Source of the DNA: Melioribacteraceae bacterium
Lineage (GTDB): Bacteria > Bacteroidota > Ignavibacteria > Ignavibacteriales > Melioribacteraceae
Length of the DNA stretch: 64,000 nt
Assembly (NCBI GenBank): GCA_016342755.1
Contig: JAEINS010000001.1
Location: forward strand, 186,001 to 250,000
Reading direction: 5' to 3'
The notes under the pieces are model-generated. The model saw only the letters and a program-made list of their open reading frames with translations. It had not been told where the DNA came from and did no database searches. The translations under genes were made by a program, and so were the position numbers. Of the stretch, positions 38,956-48,558 are shown in pieces (positions within the stretch are counted from its first letter, which is position 1; each line of letters starts with the position of its first letter).

Positions 38956-41319
38956 TTAAAACTTTATTGTTACACCAAGACTTGGTAAAATTGGAAGCAT
39001 ATTTGTTTCATCAACTTTTTGAATTATTGAGCCATCTGATAATTCTTCCTGATAATCAATAAACCAGACATTTTTTCTGTTGCCAATATTAAATATTTGT
39101 AGGTATGGACTTATAGACCAGTTTCCATAGTCTTTTTCGTAAGTTAAACTTAAATCTAAACGAGTGTAGCCTGGCAGTCTGTAAGAATTGATATCGCCTG
39201 GATATAGATTATAACTGGGATTATTCTCGCCACTAAGCTCAACCTGATTCCAGTCAGGCAATGTATTAGTGTAATAAGCCGAGGTCGGAACCGTAATAGG
39301 CTGTCCTGTTGCATATATAAAGCTTAATCCCAACATCCATTTGCTGCCACCTTTTTTAGAGCTTCCGTCATAGTTACCATTCCAAAGGCTAGTTATATCT
39401 GTGTTTAATACAAAGTTCACAACTGAACTTCTATCATGTCTGGGTATAAATTCGTTCCCATGATTTATTTTATTATATGTATAATTTGTTCTTGATAAGG
39501 CATAAGAAATCCATCCGGTTAAAGCTCCAATATCTTTTCTTAATAAAACTTCTACGCCATAAGAATGACCTTTTCCAGTATTAAATAAATTTTCTGTGGA
39601 ATTATAAACAGCTTTACCTCTGTTATCATAGGCAGCAGGAGTAACTTCTGCTCCAAACAGCTGATTAAATGTATGTATATTATCATAAGTTTTATAATAT
39701 GTTTCAATTTCAAATTCGTATATCTGACCAACTTCTCTTTGATATCCGAAAATAAAATGTGTTGAACTGGATTCTTTATTGAATTCATCGGCTGTTGTCC
39801 ATATTGAAGAGAAAAATAATCTTGGAATTCTATTTAAGTACTGATGATAAATACCAGTAGCAAATTTCAAATTACTTTCTTCCGATAATCGATATTTAAT
39901 AGTTAAGCGGGGATCTAAGTGAATAATATTTTCATCTGTTTTAAATCTATTAAATCTTAAACCAGTTTCAATATCCCAATGGTTGCCTGGTTTCCAATTA
40001 GAAGTTAAATATGCCGATGTATATTGTCTTCTCTGATCAATATCTACTTTCCCTTCATCCCAGTTTTGTTTATAAACACCATGAAGTAATTTGTGTTCGA
40101 TGCCAAATCTTAAATTAAAATTATTTGAAGCATAATACTCTAGTGCACCTTTTAATGCATAGTCTGAAAGTATATTATCTTCTGACATATTCATTATATT
40201 ACTCATATCAAAATTAGATGAGAAACGGCTTGCTGTAAACCAAAAACTGGAAAAAAGCTGTGGTGAGAAAATATACTTATAGTTAATACTTCCTGTTAAA
40301 TTTCCCCAGTCGTAGAGAAAGCCAAATGAATCTTTTGAATCTTCATCAAGTTGGAAATCCAAAGCATCCTGGCTTTTAAAAAAACTTATGGATAATTTAT
40401 TGTTATCATTAAAATCAAAATAGGCTTTTAAATTTCCGTCATAGAAATAATAGTCGGGAATATCATCTATAACTTTCGAATAGGTTTGATCGAGGTAAGT
40501 TCTTCTTATAGATCCAGAAATTGATCCAATAGAACCAAGCGGCATCTGCAATGTTGTTGAAGCTGAAATTAAACTTAAATTAAAAACTCCTTCAAAGTCA
40601 TTTCTGTTCCCATCAACATTGGTTACATCCAGTACGGAAGATAAACGTCCGCCGTAGGAAGCATCAAATCCTCCTTTCGAAACTTCAACACGTTTTATGG
40701 CGTTTGTATTAAATGTTGAGAATATTCCAAATGCGTGTTCAGGATTGTAAACATCAGTGCCATCTATTAAATATAGGTTCTGATCAGGTGTTCCGCCTCT
40801 AACATATAATGCAGAAGAAAAATCTGATAAGGCAGTTATTCCCGGCATAGTTTGTAGTGCACGCAATAGATCAGCTTCAACCACTTTAGGAATTGCGTTT
40901 ACCTGGGTCTGGGTTAAATTGATTTTTGATATGGGTTTACTAAATAATTTTTCTGCTATTCTGATAGAGTCTGCCGAAACAACAACTTCACCAGTTTTTA
41001 AAGTAGTTGGAGTTAGTTGGAGTTTTAATGTTTCAAGAGTTTTTTTCCCTATCTTAATTGAAATGCGTTGTGGCTGATAACCCATATAGCTTACTATAAG
41101 TGTGTAATTTCCATATGGGATATTTGGGATTACGAAATATCCGCTGATATTTGTACTTGCTCCAATTGAAATTTCTTTTAATATAATATTTGCCCCAATT
41201 AATGATTCGCCATTTTCTTTATCAGAAATAAAACCACTAATTGTTTGTGTTTGTGCGGAGATATTACTGAATACAAACAGAAGATATACTAATAAAACAA
41301 ACTTTTTTGTAATGCTCAT
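38956..41319 (-). CDS. TonB-dependent receptor with CarboxypepD-like N-terminal domain
   Basis: Outer-membrane transporter of 787 aa. Signal peptide 1-22; carboxypeptidase regulatory-like domain about 23-110 (SGFISDKENGESLIGANIILK); plug about 125-230 (LLRALQTMPGITALSDFSSALYV); then a 22-strand-type barrel ending in LGVTIKF. No SusD homologue is adjacent; the partner is the DUF4249 lipoprotein. Ligand cannot be inferred. Confidence 0.88.
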   Translation of the reverse strand: MSITKKFVLLVYLLFVFSNISAQTQTISGFISDKENGESLIGANIILKEISIGASTNISGYFVIPNIPYGNYTLIVSYMGYQPQRISIKIGKKTLETLKLQLTPTTLKTGEVVVSADSIRIAEKLFSKPISKINLTQTQVNAIPKVVEADLLRALQTMPGITALSDFSSALYVRGGTPDQNLYLIDGTDVYNPEHAFGIFSTFNTNAIKRVEVSKGGFDASYGGRLSSVLDVTNVDGNRNDFEGVFNLSLISASTTLQMPLGSIGSISGSIRRTYLDQTYSKVIDDIPDYYFYDGNLKAYFDFNDNNKLSISFFKSQDALDFQLDEDSKDSFGFLYDWGNLTGSINYKYIFSPQLFSSFWFTASRFSSNFDMSNIMNMSEDNILSDYALKGALEYYASNNFNLRFGIEHKLLHGVYKQNWDEGKVDIDQRRQYTSAYLTSNWKPGNHWDIETGLRFNRFKTDENIIHLDPRLTIKYRLSEESNLKFATGIYHQYLNRIPRLFFSSIWTTADEFNKESSSTHFIFGYQREVGQIYEFEIETYYKTYDNIHTFNQLFGAEVTPAAYDNRGKAVYNSTENLFNTGKGHSYGVEVLLRKDIGALTGWISYALSRTNYTYNKINHGNEFIPRHDRSSVVNFVLNTDITSLWNGNYDGSSKKGGSKWMLGLSFIYATGQPITVPTSAYYTNTLPDWNQVELSGENNPSYNLYPGDINSYRLPGYTRLDLSLTYEKDYGNWSISPYLQIFNIGNRKNVWFIDYQEELSDGSIIQKVDETNMLPILPSLGVTIKF

Positions 41320-41508
41320 AACATAATGTTCCAGACTATTTTTAATTATTTAGAATTAATGTGAAATAAATGTAAGAATGAAATGTTACAATTTATTTAC
41401 AATGCGCTTTATACCAACAATGATACCAAAAGTAAAATGCCAAATATACCATATAAAGGATAGATTTGATTTATAATTGTATATTATAATGGAAGTAATG
41501 TATTCTAA

Positions 41509-41542
41509 TTTGTTCAATTTACTATTGTGAATTTTATTTTTG
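41509..41542 (+). promoter_or_regulatory. Probable promoter of the ymdB-aroA operon
   Basis: TTTG at 41509-41512 and TATTTTTG (41535-41542, exact TAnnTTTG) fit the Bacteroidota pattern, about 40 bases before the YmdB-like gene. The 264-base divergent gap otherwise shows nothing notable. Confidence 0.5.
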
Positions 41543-41583
41543 GGCTAATTTCAATATATTTAGGTTCAAATTATTGAGGAATT

Positions 41584-42384
41584 ATGAGTTTAAAATTATT
41601 ATTTATAGGCGATGTTGTTGGTAAACCTGGTTTAAGTATGGTTAATATGTGGCTTCCGGGTTTAATTAAAAAATATAAGACTGATATAGTTATTGCTAAC
41701 GGTGAAAATGCAGCTGATGGCAAAGGTTGTACTGAGAAAGAAGGTACGATGCTCCTTAATTTAGGTGTTGATGTTATAACCGGAGGAAATCATACTTGGG
41801 ATAAACATCAATCGCAGGATTATCTTAAAAAAGAACCAAGATCACTAAGACCTTTAAACTATCCAAAAGGTACTTACGGAAATGGTTTTTGTATAGCTGA
41901 TACTAAAAAAGGGAAAGTCGGCGTAGTTAGTTTACAAGGGAGATCTTTTATGTCGCCCATTGATTGCCCTTTCAGAACTGCGGAATGGGTTGTTGGAAAA
42001 CTTTCTGCCGAAACTAAATTTATATTTATAGATTTTCATGCCGAGGCAACTGCTGAGAAACTAGCATTAGTAAATCATCTTGATGGTAAAATAAGTGTTT
42101 TAGTTGGAACTCATACGCACATCCAAACTTCAGATGAAAGAATAATGAAGGGCGGAACCGCATACATAACTGATGTTGGTATGACTGGGCCTTACGATTC
42201 TGTTATCGGGATGAAAACAGAGGCGGCAATAAACAGGTTTATTTATCAGACACCACAAAAATATCAGGCTGCTACTGATAGTGCCCATCTTTGCGGAGTG
42301 TTTGTTGAGCTAAACGAAGAAACTGGATTAGCTGAAAAAATAGAAAGAATAATAATTCCAGAATTTGAGAAAACCAGGCAATGA
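41584..42384 (+). CDS. YmdB/TIGR00282-family metallophosphoesterase
   Basis: Protein of 266 aa with dinuclear-metal motifs in order: FIGDVVGKPG, NGENAADGKG, GGNHTWDK, FIDFHAEATAEK and VGTHTHIQTSDE. Homologues hydrolyse 2',3'- or 3',5'-cyclic nucleotides and affect biofilm and RNA processing. The start has GAGGAATT upstream. Overlaps the methylase gene by 4 bases. Confidence 0.88.
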   Translation: MSLKLLFIGDVVGKPGLSMVNMWLPGLIKKYKTDIVIANGENAADGKGCTEKEGTMLLNLGVDVITGGNHTWDKHQSQDYLKKEPRSLRPLNYPKGTYGNGFCIADTKKGKVGVVSLQGRSFMSPIDCPFRTAEWVVGKLSAETKFIFIDFHAEATAEKLALVNHLDGKISVLVGTHTHIQTSDERIMKGGTAYITDVGMTGPYDSVIGMKTEAAINRFIYQTPQKYQAATDSAHLCGVFVELNEETGLAEKIERIIIPEFEKTRQ

Positions 42385-43370
42385 TAAATTTTGGTTTACC
42401 GCGTCTTGATAAAGATCAGAAACTTCGGGAAATGTTCAGCAAATATTGTCGGCTAAAAAAAGGTGATATTTGGGTTGATGAAGAGAAGAAACACAAAATA
42501 GGCTGTTTAGATATTCTTGATAAAGATGCGTTAATTAAAACTCTTGATGGTGAAAAACCAACTTTAGCAATTCATGATCCGCCATATAATTTAGTAGCTT
42601 TCAAAACCAGGAAGGTTGAAGAGTTTATAGGATGGTGTAAAGAGTGGATTGATTTTACAAACGAAATTTTAACCGATGATGCATCCTTATACATCTGGTT
42701 AGGAGCCGATCAGAAAAAACACTTTGAGCCGTTTCCTGAATTTATTTTGATGATGAAAGAAACTGCCTTTGAATCAAAAAGTTTTATCACAATGAGGAAT
42801 CAGAGAGGTTACGGAACTCAGAAAAACTGGATGGCAATTAGGCAGGAGCTGTTGTATTACGCAAAAGGGAAACCTGTTTTTAATACAAAGGATGTTTACA
42901 CAGAAATTCCAAAAGTAGTGCAGGGTTATTACAAAGAGATAAACGGAATAAAAACAGAAAATCTTGAACGCAGTAAATCGAATAATATTAGAGCCGGTAA
43001 TGTGTGGGTTGATGTTCAGCAGGTTTTTCATTTATTACAGGAAAATGTAAATGGCTGTTTTGCCCAGAAACCATTAAAAAGTATTGAAAGAATTATTAAT
43101 GTTTCAAGTAAAGAAGATGATCTGGTAGTTGATTTTTTTGCACATGCCGGAAGTACACTTATAGCGTCTGAACTGCATAACCGTAGGTGTTTTACTATAG
43201 ATATAGAACCAGTATTTTGCGAGATATCTATACGCAGACTAGAAAGACTTAGAGAAACCGGGAAACCAGGTTGGCAAAATTCAAATCCATTTGCCGGAGA
43301 AATTAGAAAAGATAAGGAAATAAGGGAGTATTTGATAAATAATTACAATTTAAATATTCCTGAACTCTAA
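42381..43370 (+). CDS. Orphan site-specific DNA methyltransferase (N6-adenine or N4-cytosine)
   Basis: Protein of 329 aa. The catalytic DPPY motif appears early (HDPPYNLVAF) and the SAM-binding motif late (VVDFFAHAGSTLIASELHNRR), so the order is beta class (CcrM-like). No restriction enzyme lies nearby; the gene sits inside a housekeeping operon, which suggests a regulatory or maintenance methylase. Target sequence unknown. Confidence 0.82.
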   Translation: MINFGLPRLDKDQKLREMFSKYCRLKKGDIWVDEEKKHKIGCLDILDKDALIKTLDGEKPTLAIHDPPYNLVAFKTRKVEEFIGWCKEWIDFTNEILTDDASLYIWLGADQKKHFEPFPEFILMMKETAFESKSFITMRNQRGYGTQKNWMAIRQELLYYAKGKPVFNTKDVYTEIPKVVQGYYKEINGIKTENLERSKSNNIRAGNVWVDVQQVFHLLQENVNGCFAQKPLKSIERIINVSSKEDDLVVDFFAHAGSTLIASELHNRRCFTIDIEPVFCEISIRRLERLRETGKPGWQNSNPFAGEIRKDKEIREYLINNYNLNIPEL

Positions 43371-43419
43371 AAATTATCTTATATTCACATCATAAAAATT
43401 GAATTAAAAAGAGAATAAA

Positions 43420-44304
43420 ATGGAATTAATTGACGGCAAAAAAACTGCTCAGGATATAAGAGCAGAATTAAAAGAAAAAGTTGAAAAGTTAAAATATAAA
43501 AGTGATAAAGTTCCGGGTCTTGTTACAATTTTAGTAGGAGATGATCCTGCTTCACAGGTTTATGTAAGATCTAAAGGGAAAGCGTGTGAGGAAATAGGTT
43601 TTAACTCAACTTCTGAGAGACTGCCGGCTGATATATCTGAAGAAGAATTATTAAGTATTGTTAACAAATATAATAATGATGATAAGTACAATGGTATTTT
43701 AGTTCAATTACCATTGCCAAAACATATAAACGAAGACAAGATTATTGAAGCAATTAACCCAAGTAAAGATGTAGACGGTTTTCACCCAAGCAGTGTTGGA
43801 AATCTGGTGATTGGAAAAGATACATTGTTCCCATGCACACCTTATGGAATTGTTGAACTGCTTAAAAGATATAAGATTGATCCCAAAGGGAAACATGTTG
43901 TTGTTGTTGGCAGAAGTAATATTGTTGGTAAACCAGTTGCAAATCTTCTTGTTCAAAAAGCTGAAGGTGCAAATGCTATAGTTACAATTTGTCATTCAGC
44001 GGCAAAAGATTTAAGTCAGTTTACAAAAAGTGCGGATATATTGATTGCGGCAATAGGCAGAGCTAATTTTATTACTGCTGATATGGTTAAAGATGGTGCT
44101 GTAGTAATTGATGTTGGTATAAACCGAGTTGATGATTCTACCGCTAAAAAAGGTTATAAAATTGTTGGTGATGTCGATTTTGAAAATGTTGCTCCAAAAA
44201 CTTCATTTATAACTCCGGTACCTGGCGGAGTTGGTCCAATGACTATTGCAATGTTAATGCAAAACACTTTTAAAGCCTTTACGTTAGTTAATAATTTAGA
44301 TTAA
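43420..44304 (+). CDS. folD: Bifunctional methylene-THF dehydrogenase / methenyl-THF cyclohydrolase
   Basis: One-carbon enzyme of 294 aa. Seen: [14 protein letters not shown] (catalytic Lys), [17 protein letters not shown], the nucleotide-binding [16 protein letters not shown] and [15 protein letters not shown]. Supplies 10-formyl-THF for purine and fMet synthesis. Promoter not evident; 49 bases follow the methylase stop. Confidence 0.95.
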   Translation: MELIDGKKTAQDIRAELKEKVEKLKYKSDKVPGLVTILVGDDPASQVYVRSKGKACEEIGFNSTSERLPADISEEELLSIVNKYNNDDKYNGILVQLPLPKHINEDKIIEAINPSKDVDGFHPSSVGNLVIGKDTLFPCTPYGIVELLKRYKIDPKGKHVVVVGRSNIVGKPVANLLVQKAEGANAIVTICHSAAKDLSQFTKSADILIAAIGRANFITADMVKDGAVVIDVGINRVDDSTAKKGYKIVGDVDFENVAPKTSFITPVPGGVGPMTIAMLMQNTFKAFTLVNNLD

Positions 44305-44321
44305 AAATTTTAGGTGTTCTG

Positions 44322-45191
44322 ATGAAATCTGAAACCATTGAAAAAATAGTATCACAAGTTTTTACCGAAAAAGCACTTAAAGATTTTTATTGTGTTGGCG
44401 ATACTTGTGCGGGCTGGGAAAGAAATGTTATTGATCAGCCGGAAACTATTAAAAAGATTATAGATAACGGTGCGGAAAGAGTTAGTGCCGGAAGCGGAAT
44501 AGGACAGAATATTTCTGAGATTGGTCTTGCGCGTATGATTGATCATACACTTTTAAAAGCTGATGCAACATGTGACGAAGTTACTGTTCTTTGCTCAGAA
44601 GCAAAACAATATAGTTTTGCATCCGTGTGTATTAATCCGTCTTATGTTAGTCGCTGTGCTGAATTATTAAAAGGAACTCCTGTAAAAGTATGTACTGTTA
44701 TTGGGTTTCCGCTTGGTGCTACAACAACCGAAACAAAACGATTTGAAGCGGAACAGGCTATACAGAACGGTGCAACTGAAATTGATATGGTTATCAATAT
44801 TGGTAAACTTAAAGCAGGCGATTATAAATATGTATTTAATGATATAAACCAAGTGGTGCTTGCTGCAAAGAGAAAAAACGCGGTTTGTAAAGTTATTTTA
44901 GAAACGGCTCTTTTAAGTGATGAAGAAAAAGTGAAGGCATGTGTTTTATGTAAAGAAGCTAAAGCAGATTTTGTAAAAACATCTACCGGATTTAGTAAAG
45001 GCGGAGCTACTGCCGGTGATGTTGCTCTAATGAGATATGTTGTTGGTTCAAGTATAGGTGTAAAAGCTTCGGGTGGTGTTAGAAGCCACGAAGACGCAGT
45101 AGCAATGATAGAAAGCGGAGCTGATAGAATTGGTGCAAGTGCAAGCGTGAAAATTGTTAAAGGTGAAAAACCGGAAGGAAGTGGTTATTAG
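44322..45191 (+). CDS. deoC: Deoxyribose-phosphate aldolase
   Basis: Class I aldolase splitting 2-deoxyribose-5-phosphate to glyceraldehyde-3-phosphate and acetaldehyde. The Schiff-base lysine is in [25 protein letters not shown] and KVILETALL are also present. At 289 aa it carries about 65 extra N-terminal residues ([12 protein letters not shown]...[11 protein letters not shown]) before the core, a known variant form. The stop overlaps the next GTG. Confidence 0.92.
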   Translation: MKSETIEKIVSQVFTEKALKDFYCVGDTCAGWERNVIDQPETIKKIIDNGAERVSAGSGIGQNISEIGLARMIDHTLLKADATCDEVTVLCSEAKQYSFASVCINPSYVSRCAELLKGTPVKVCTVIGFPLGATTTETKRFEAEQAIQNGATEIDMVINIGKLKAGDYKYVFNDINQVVLAAKRKNAVCKVILETALLSDEEKVKACVLCKEAKADFVKTSTGFSKGGATAGDVALMRYVVGSSIGVKASGGVRSHEDAVAMIESGADRIGASASVKIVKGEKPEGSGY

Positions 45192-45424
45192 TGGTAATTG
45201 ATCTTATTGTAACTGCTTCTGATGATGGTTATACTGCAGAAGTCCCATCATTAAAAGAATGTGAAAGCTGGGCGCATACTGAAGATGAAGTGATTGAGAA
45301 AGTATTAGAATTAGTAAGGTACTATACAAATCTTCCTGAAGAAAACGAAATTTTAGTTGATAGAGCCCGTAAACAAAAAAACAAAACAATATTTAAATTA
45401 GTTTTTGATAAAGATAAAAAATGA
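45191..45424 (+). CDS. HicB-like small protein
   Basis: Protein of 77 aa with the HicB N-terminal fold pattern: a beta-strand, DDGYTAEVPSLKECESWAHTEDEVIEKVLELVRYY. No HicA toxin gene is adjacent and no DNA-binding C-terminus follows, so it is a solitary member. GTG start overlapping the deoC stop, and its own end overlaps the TrmH gene by 4 bases: fully embedded in the operon. Confidence 0.65.
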   Translation: MVIDLIVTASDDGYTAEVPSLKECESWAHTEDEVIEKVLELVRYYTNLPEENEILVDRARKQKNKTIFKLVFDKDKK

Positions 45425-46011
45425 GAAAGTTTAAAACCGAGGAACGATTAAACAAAATCATAAAAGTAGTAAAATCGAGACAACCCTCCTTAAATGTAGT
45501 TATAGAAAATGTTCATGATCCGCATAATGTGAGTGCAATTTTTAGAACATGTGACGCGGTCGGTGTTCCAAAAATTTCACTTCTTTATCATATTGAAGAT
45601 TTCCCTAAGATAAGTAATGTTACTTCTTCATCCGCGGTTAAATGGGTTGAAAAGGAAAGATTTAATAAAACAAAAGAATGTTTTGCTAAACTTAAAAAAG
45701 ACGGGTATAAAATTTACGCAAGTATGTTGTCAGAAAATGCAAAAAATATGTATGACATAGATTTCACAGAAAAAGTTGCAATTGTTTTAGGTAATGAAAA
45801 TCGTGGTGTTTCTGAGGAAGCTGCTGAATTAGCCCATGAATGCTTTTATATACCAATGCGCGGTATGATTCAGAGCTTAAATGTTTCTGTGGCAGCAGCG
45901 GTAACTCTATATGAAGCTCAAAGGCAAAGAGACGCAAAAGGTATGTACAATCAGTCTGAGCTTTCGGAAGAAAAATTAAATGAAGTTATAGATGAATGGT
46001 GTGATAAATGA
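45421..46011 (+). CDS. TrmH-family tRNA/rRNA 2'-O-methyltransferase
   Basis: SPOUT-fold methylase of 196 aa. Motif 1 NVHDPHNVSAIFRTCDAVG; motif 2 IVLGNENRGVSEEA; motif 3 IPMRGMIQSLNVSVAAAVTLYE with the knotted SAM site. Closest in layout to TrmH (Gm18 of tRNA), but RlmB-like alternatives cannot be excluded. Stop overlaps aroA start. Confidence 0.85.
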   Translation: MRKFKTEERLNKIIKVVKSRQPSLNVVIENVHDPHNVSAIFRTCDAVGVPKISLLYHIEDFPKISNVTSSSAVKWVEKERFNKTKECFAKLKKDGYKIYASMLSENAKNMYDIDFTEKVAIVLGNENRGVSEEAAELAHECFYIPMRGMIQSLNVSVAAAVTLYEAQRQRDAKGMYNQSELSEEKLNEVIDEWCDK

Positions 46012-47288
46012 TTAAAATTTTAGATAAAATTAAAAGTGTTAACGGAATTTTAAATTTACCCGGTGATAAATCTCTTTCACACAGAGCAGTAATGTTTTCT
46101 GCTATGTCTAAAGGGGAATCACATATCTATAATTATTTAGAATCTGCTGATATTAATTCTACAATAAATTGTTTTAAGCAACTCGGCTGCGAAATTGAAA
46201 AGTCAGAAAAAGAAATTATAGTAATTGGAAAGGGGATTAAGGGATTTACTAAACCAAGTGAAGATTTAGACTGCGGAAATTCAGGTACAACAGCCAGGTT
46301 AATTAGCGGGGTTTTAGCAGCGCAGAAATTTGAAACAAGATTAGTCGGGGATGCTTCTTTATCTAAACGACCAATGACAAGAGTTACAGAACCTCTTTCT
46401 GAAATGGGAGCAAAGTTTGAAACATCTGAAAACGGAACTCTTCCAATGACTATTATTCCCTCAAAAGAGTTTCATGCTATTGACTACAAACTTCCTGTAG
46501 CCAGCGCACAGGTTAAAAGTGCGGTATTACTAGCAGGATTGCATAATGAAAATATTACTACTGTAATTGAAAATGAAGCGACAAGAAATCATACTGAGAA
46601 CTTATTAAACCTTGAAGTTAAAGAAATTGAGGATGGAAGAATTATTTCAGTTTCAAGTAAAAACTATCCTAAACCATCTATATATAATGTGCCTTCTGAT
46701 ATTTCAAGCGCAGCATTTTTTATCGTTTTAGCTCTTATAACTAAAAATTCTGAACTGAGATTAAATAACGTTCTATTAAATGAAACTAGAAATGGTATTA
46801 TTCGTATTCTTATTAAGATGGGGGCCGATATAACTATTGAAAATGAATCGAATGAGAATGGTGAATTATCCGGAGATATTATTGTTAGATCTAGCAAGTT
46901 AAAAAATGTTGAAATTGAAAAAGATATTATAGCCAATATAATTGACGAAATTCCAATTCTTTCTGTAGCCGGTATTTTTGCTGAAGGGGAGTTTTGCGTT
47001 AGAAATGCAAGAGAACTTCGTGTTAAGGAAAGTGATCGTATTCGTTCGATGGTTAACAACTATAATCTGTTAGGGCTTGATACCATTGAATATGACGATG
47101 GATTTTCTGTCTCCGGTAAAGTATTAAACAGCGGCTGTACAGTTGAATGTTACCACGATCACAGAATTGCAATGGCGTTTGGAATTCTCTCTACCGTAAT
47201 TGAACAAGAAATTAAAATCGATGGTTTTGAATGTGTAGACATATCTAATCCAAAATTCCTTGAACAATTAGGCTCGATTAAAAATTAA
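46008..47288 (+). CDS. aroA: 3-phosphoshikimate 1-carboxyvinyltransferase (EPSP synthase)
   Basis: Shikimate-pathway enzyme of 426 aa. Seen: LPGDKSLSHRAVMFSAMS, DCGNSGTTARLISG, LSKRPMTRV, ELRVKESDRI and CYHDHRIAMAFGI. Last gene of the operon. No terminator hairpin was found after it, and the accessory region begins about 580 bases downstream. Confidence 0.95.
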   Translation: MIKILDKIKSVNGILNLPGDKSLSHRAVMFSAMSKGESHIYNYLESADINSTINCFKQLGCEIEKSEKEIIVIGKGIKGFTKPSEDLDCGNSGTTARLISGVLAAQKFETRLVGDASLSKRPMTRVTEPLSEMGAKFETSENGTLPMTIIPSKEFHAIDYKLPVASAQVKSAVLLAGLHNENITTVIENEATRNHTENLLNLEVKEIEDGRIISVSSKNYPKPSIYNVPSDISSAAFFIVLALITKNSELRLNNVLLNETRNGIIRILIKMGADITIENESNENGELSGDIIVRSSKLKNVEIEKDIIANIIDEIPILSVAGIFAEGEFCVRNARELRVKESDRIRSMVNNYNLLGLDTIEYDDGFSVSGKVLNSGCTVECYHDHRIAMAFGILSTVIEQEIKIDGFECVDISNPKFLEQLGSIKN

Positions 47289-47865
47289 TTACTCCCGTCT
47301 AAAGTTTATTCCTATTTCACCGTCAAGAACCACTTCTTTACGGAATGTAGACGTTTACTCAGTTCCAACCAAAAGGACATCGAGTGATTTCGCGAAGCGA
47401 AATTTTATCGAGATGCCGAAATCATAAATTGTATTTCCATTCAACCATTCATTCAATTTTCTTCGTTCTCAATCTTTTCAGGTAATTCTTATAGATGAGT
47501 AGAAAAGCGGGTAATTGATCTTTTTTGTTTTTTTTAAAAAAAACTTTCTTAACTCTTTTTATTTTATTAGTTTCGTACTGAATCTGGGTAACAAAAGCAT
47601 CGGCAAATAGATTTCTTATTTTATATATAAATTTTAGTTTTCAATATTTCAGAGCATTTATAATATTCGGTTTGTTATACTGAATTTTATTGATTGATTT
47701 TATAAATAGAGAGATGAGAGTTCCTTTTTATTGACTTAATTTTCTGATTATAAACTAAAACAGAACGTTTTTTTTAATAAGAATATTAATTAACAATTTT
47801 AAATAAGAGAAAAACCTATGAATAATATCTGGAATGCTATGCAGAACCATTCAGTATATTATTAG
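47289..47865. other. Gene-free spacer between aroA and the cassette region
   Basis: About 580 bases with no supported gene. At 47378-47411 there is a REP-like hairpin (ATTTCGC gaa GCGAAAT inside CATCGAG...CGAGATG) sharing the GAAGCGA core of the elements near 29.5 and 35.8 kb. A 15-codon ORF at 47818-47865 lacks support. I looked for an integrase gene or a recognisable attI here and found neither. Confidence 0.5.
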
Positions 47866-47866
47866 G

Positions 47867-48280
47867 TTAGGTAAGGAATAAAATGATAAAAAAACTCTTA
47901 ATAATCTCTATGCTCCTCAGCTCTACTAGCTACGGAGAAACGTTATTAAAATCTGTTGTAAACACAAAAATGACACACGTAGATGATACAAGATATTTCA
48001 CATTCATTAAGTTTAAAAATAATGAAATCGGATTAACTAAAGAAGAAGCCGAATCATTATTAAGGACAATTCCTAGTCATTTAAGAAAAAGAGAAAATAA
48101 TAAAGAAATTAACCAACCAAAAACAGTGAATGTGATTTTTGAAAAACGTTATGATAAAACACTCAAAAAACCTATTATAGAATTTGCTGGAACTATTTAT
48201 AATTTTGAATAAATAATGAAATACCTAACCATTAGATGCACCTGATACTCTCGTACCTCGAGCACAGGTGATCTAGGACG
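47867..48280 (+). mobile_element. Putative cassette A (414 bp)
   Basis: Starts at G|TTAGGTA and ends in the short attC at 48222-48286, whose R'' TACCTAAC is the exact complement of GTTAGGTA. The gene's ATG lies 16 bases inside the left end, as in typical cassettes. Carries only the 109-aa secreted protein. Confidence 0.55.
47883..48212 (+). CDS. Small secreted protein, hypothetical (109 aa)
   Basis: ATG with AAGGA upstream. Residues 1-18 form a signal peptide (LLIISMLLSSTSYG). The mature part is basic and polar with a central EEAESLLRTIPSHLRKRENN helix and a C-terminal beta-rich stretch. No homologue recognised. It is the only gene of putative cassette A, and its promoter would have to lie upstream of 47866. 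Confidence 0.7.
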   Translation: MIKKLLIISMLLSSTSYGETLLKSVVNTKMTHVDDTRYFTFIKFKNNEIGLTKEEAESLLRTIPSHLRKRENNKEINQPKTVNVIFEKRYDKTLKKPIIEFAGTIYNFE

Positions 48281-48286
48281 TTATAA
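48222..48286 (+). other. Short attC-like site (about 65 bp)
   Basis: R'' TACCTAAC, then L'' TAGATGCACCTG; L' CAGGTGATCTA, then R' GTTATAAG. The arms pair completely apart from one bulged G, the layout of classical 59-base elements. No T run follows, so a terminator explains it less well. R'' against R' pairs only in TAAC, as expected once cassettes have integrated. Confidence 0.55.
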
Positions 48287-48558
48287 GCTTTCCAAATTAG
48301 AAATTCAATAAGAACCAAATTCCGTATTGTTATAATATATGATGTGTGTAACGCTGTTGTAAAATTTTTGGTATCAGATTATATATATTACTAGAACTCA
48401 TCTTCTGTGTCGACAATAAAATATTATTCATGTAAAAACCGTCTTTCCATTCTCGCCCTCATCAGGTAAAATTCGACTTCAGCAACTAATTTCTGAAAAG
48501 ATTAAAACAACCCGGTATCATTACAAAGAGTTTATAAAAACATTTTTTTGGAGAGATA
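48287..48558. other. Upstream region of the efflux operon
   Basis: About 270 bases without a supported gene between the short attC and the TolC-like gene. GGAGAG precedes the first ATG. No exact TAnnTTTG promoter or convincing LytTR site was picked out by eye. Confidence 0.4.

Noticed and set aside
47818-47865. 15-codon ORF just left of the cassette region
   Set aside because: Too short, no ribosome binding site, and no amino-acid bias suggesting a leader peptide.
48230-48275. Hairpin after the 109-aa gene as an intrinsic terminator
   Set aside because: No T run follows, a single bulged base and flanking R''/R' boxes are present, and the R'' matches the unit's left end, so attC is the better reading.
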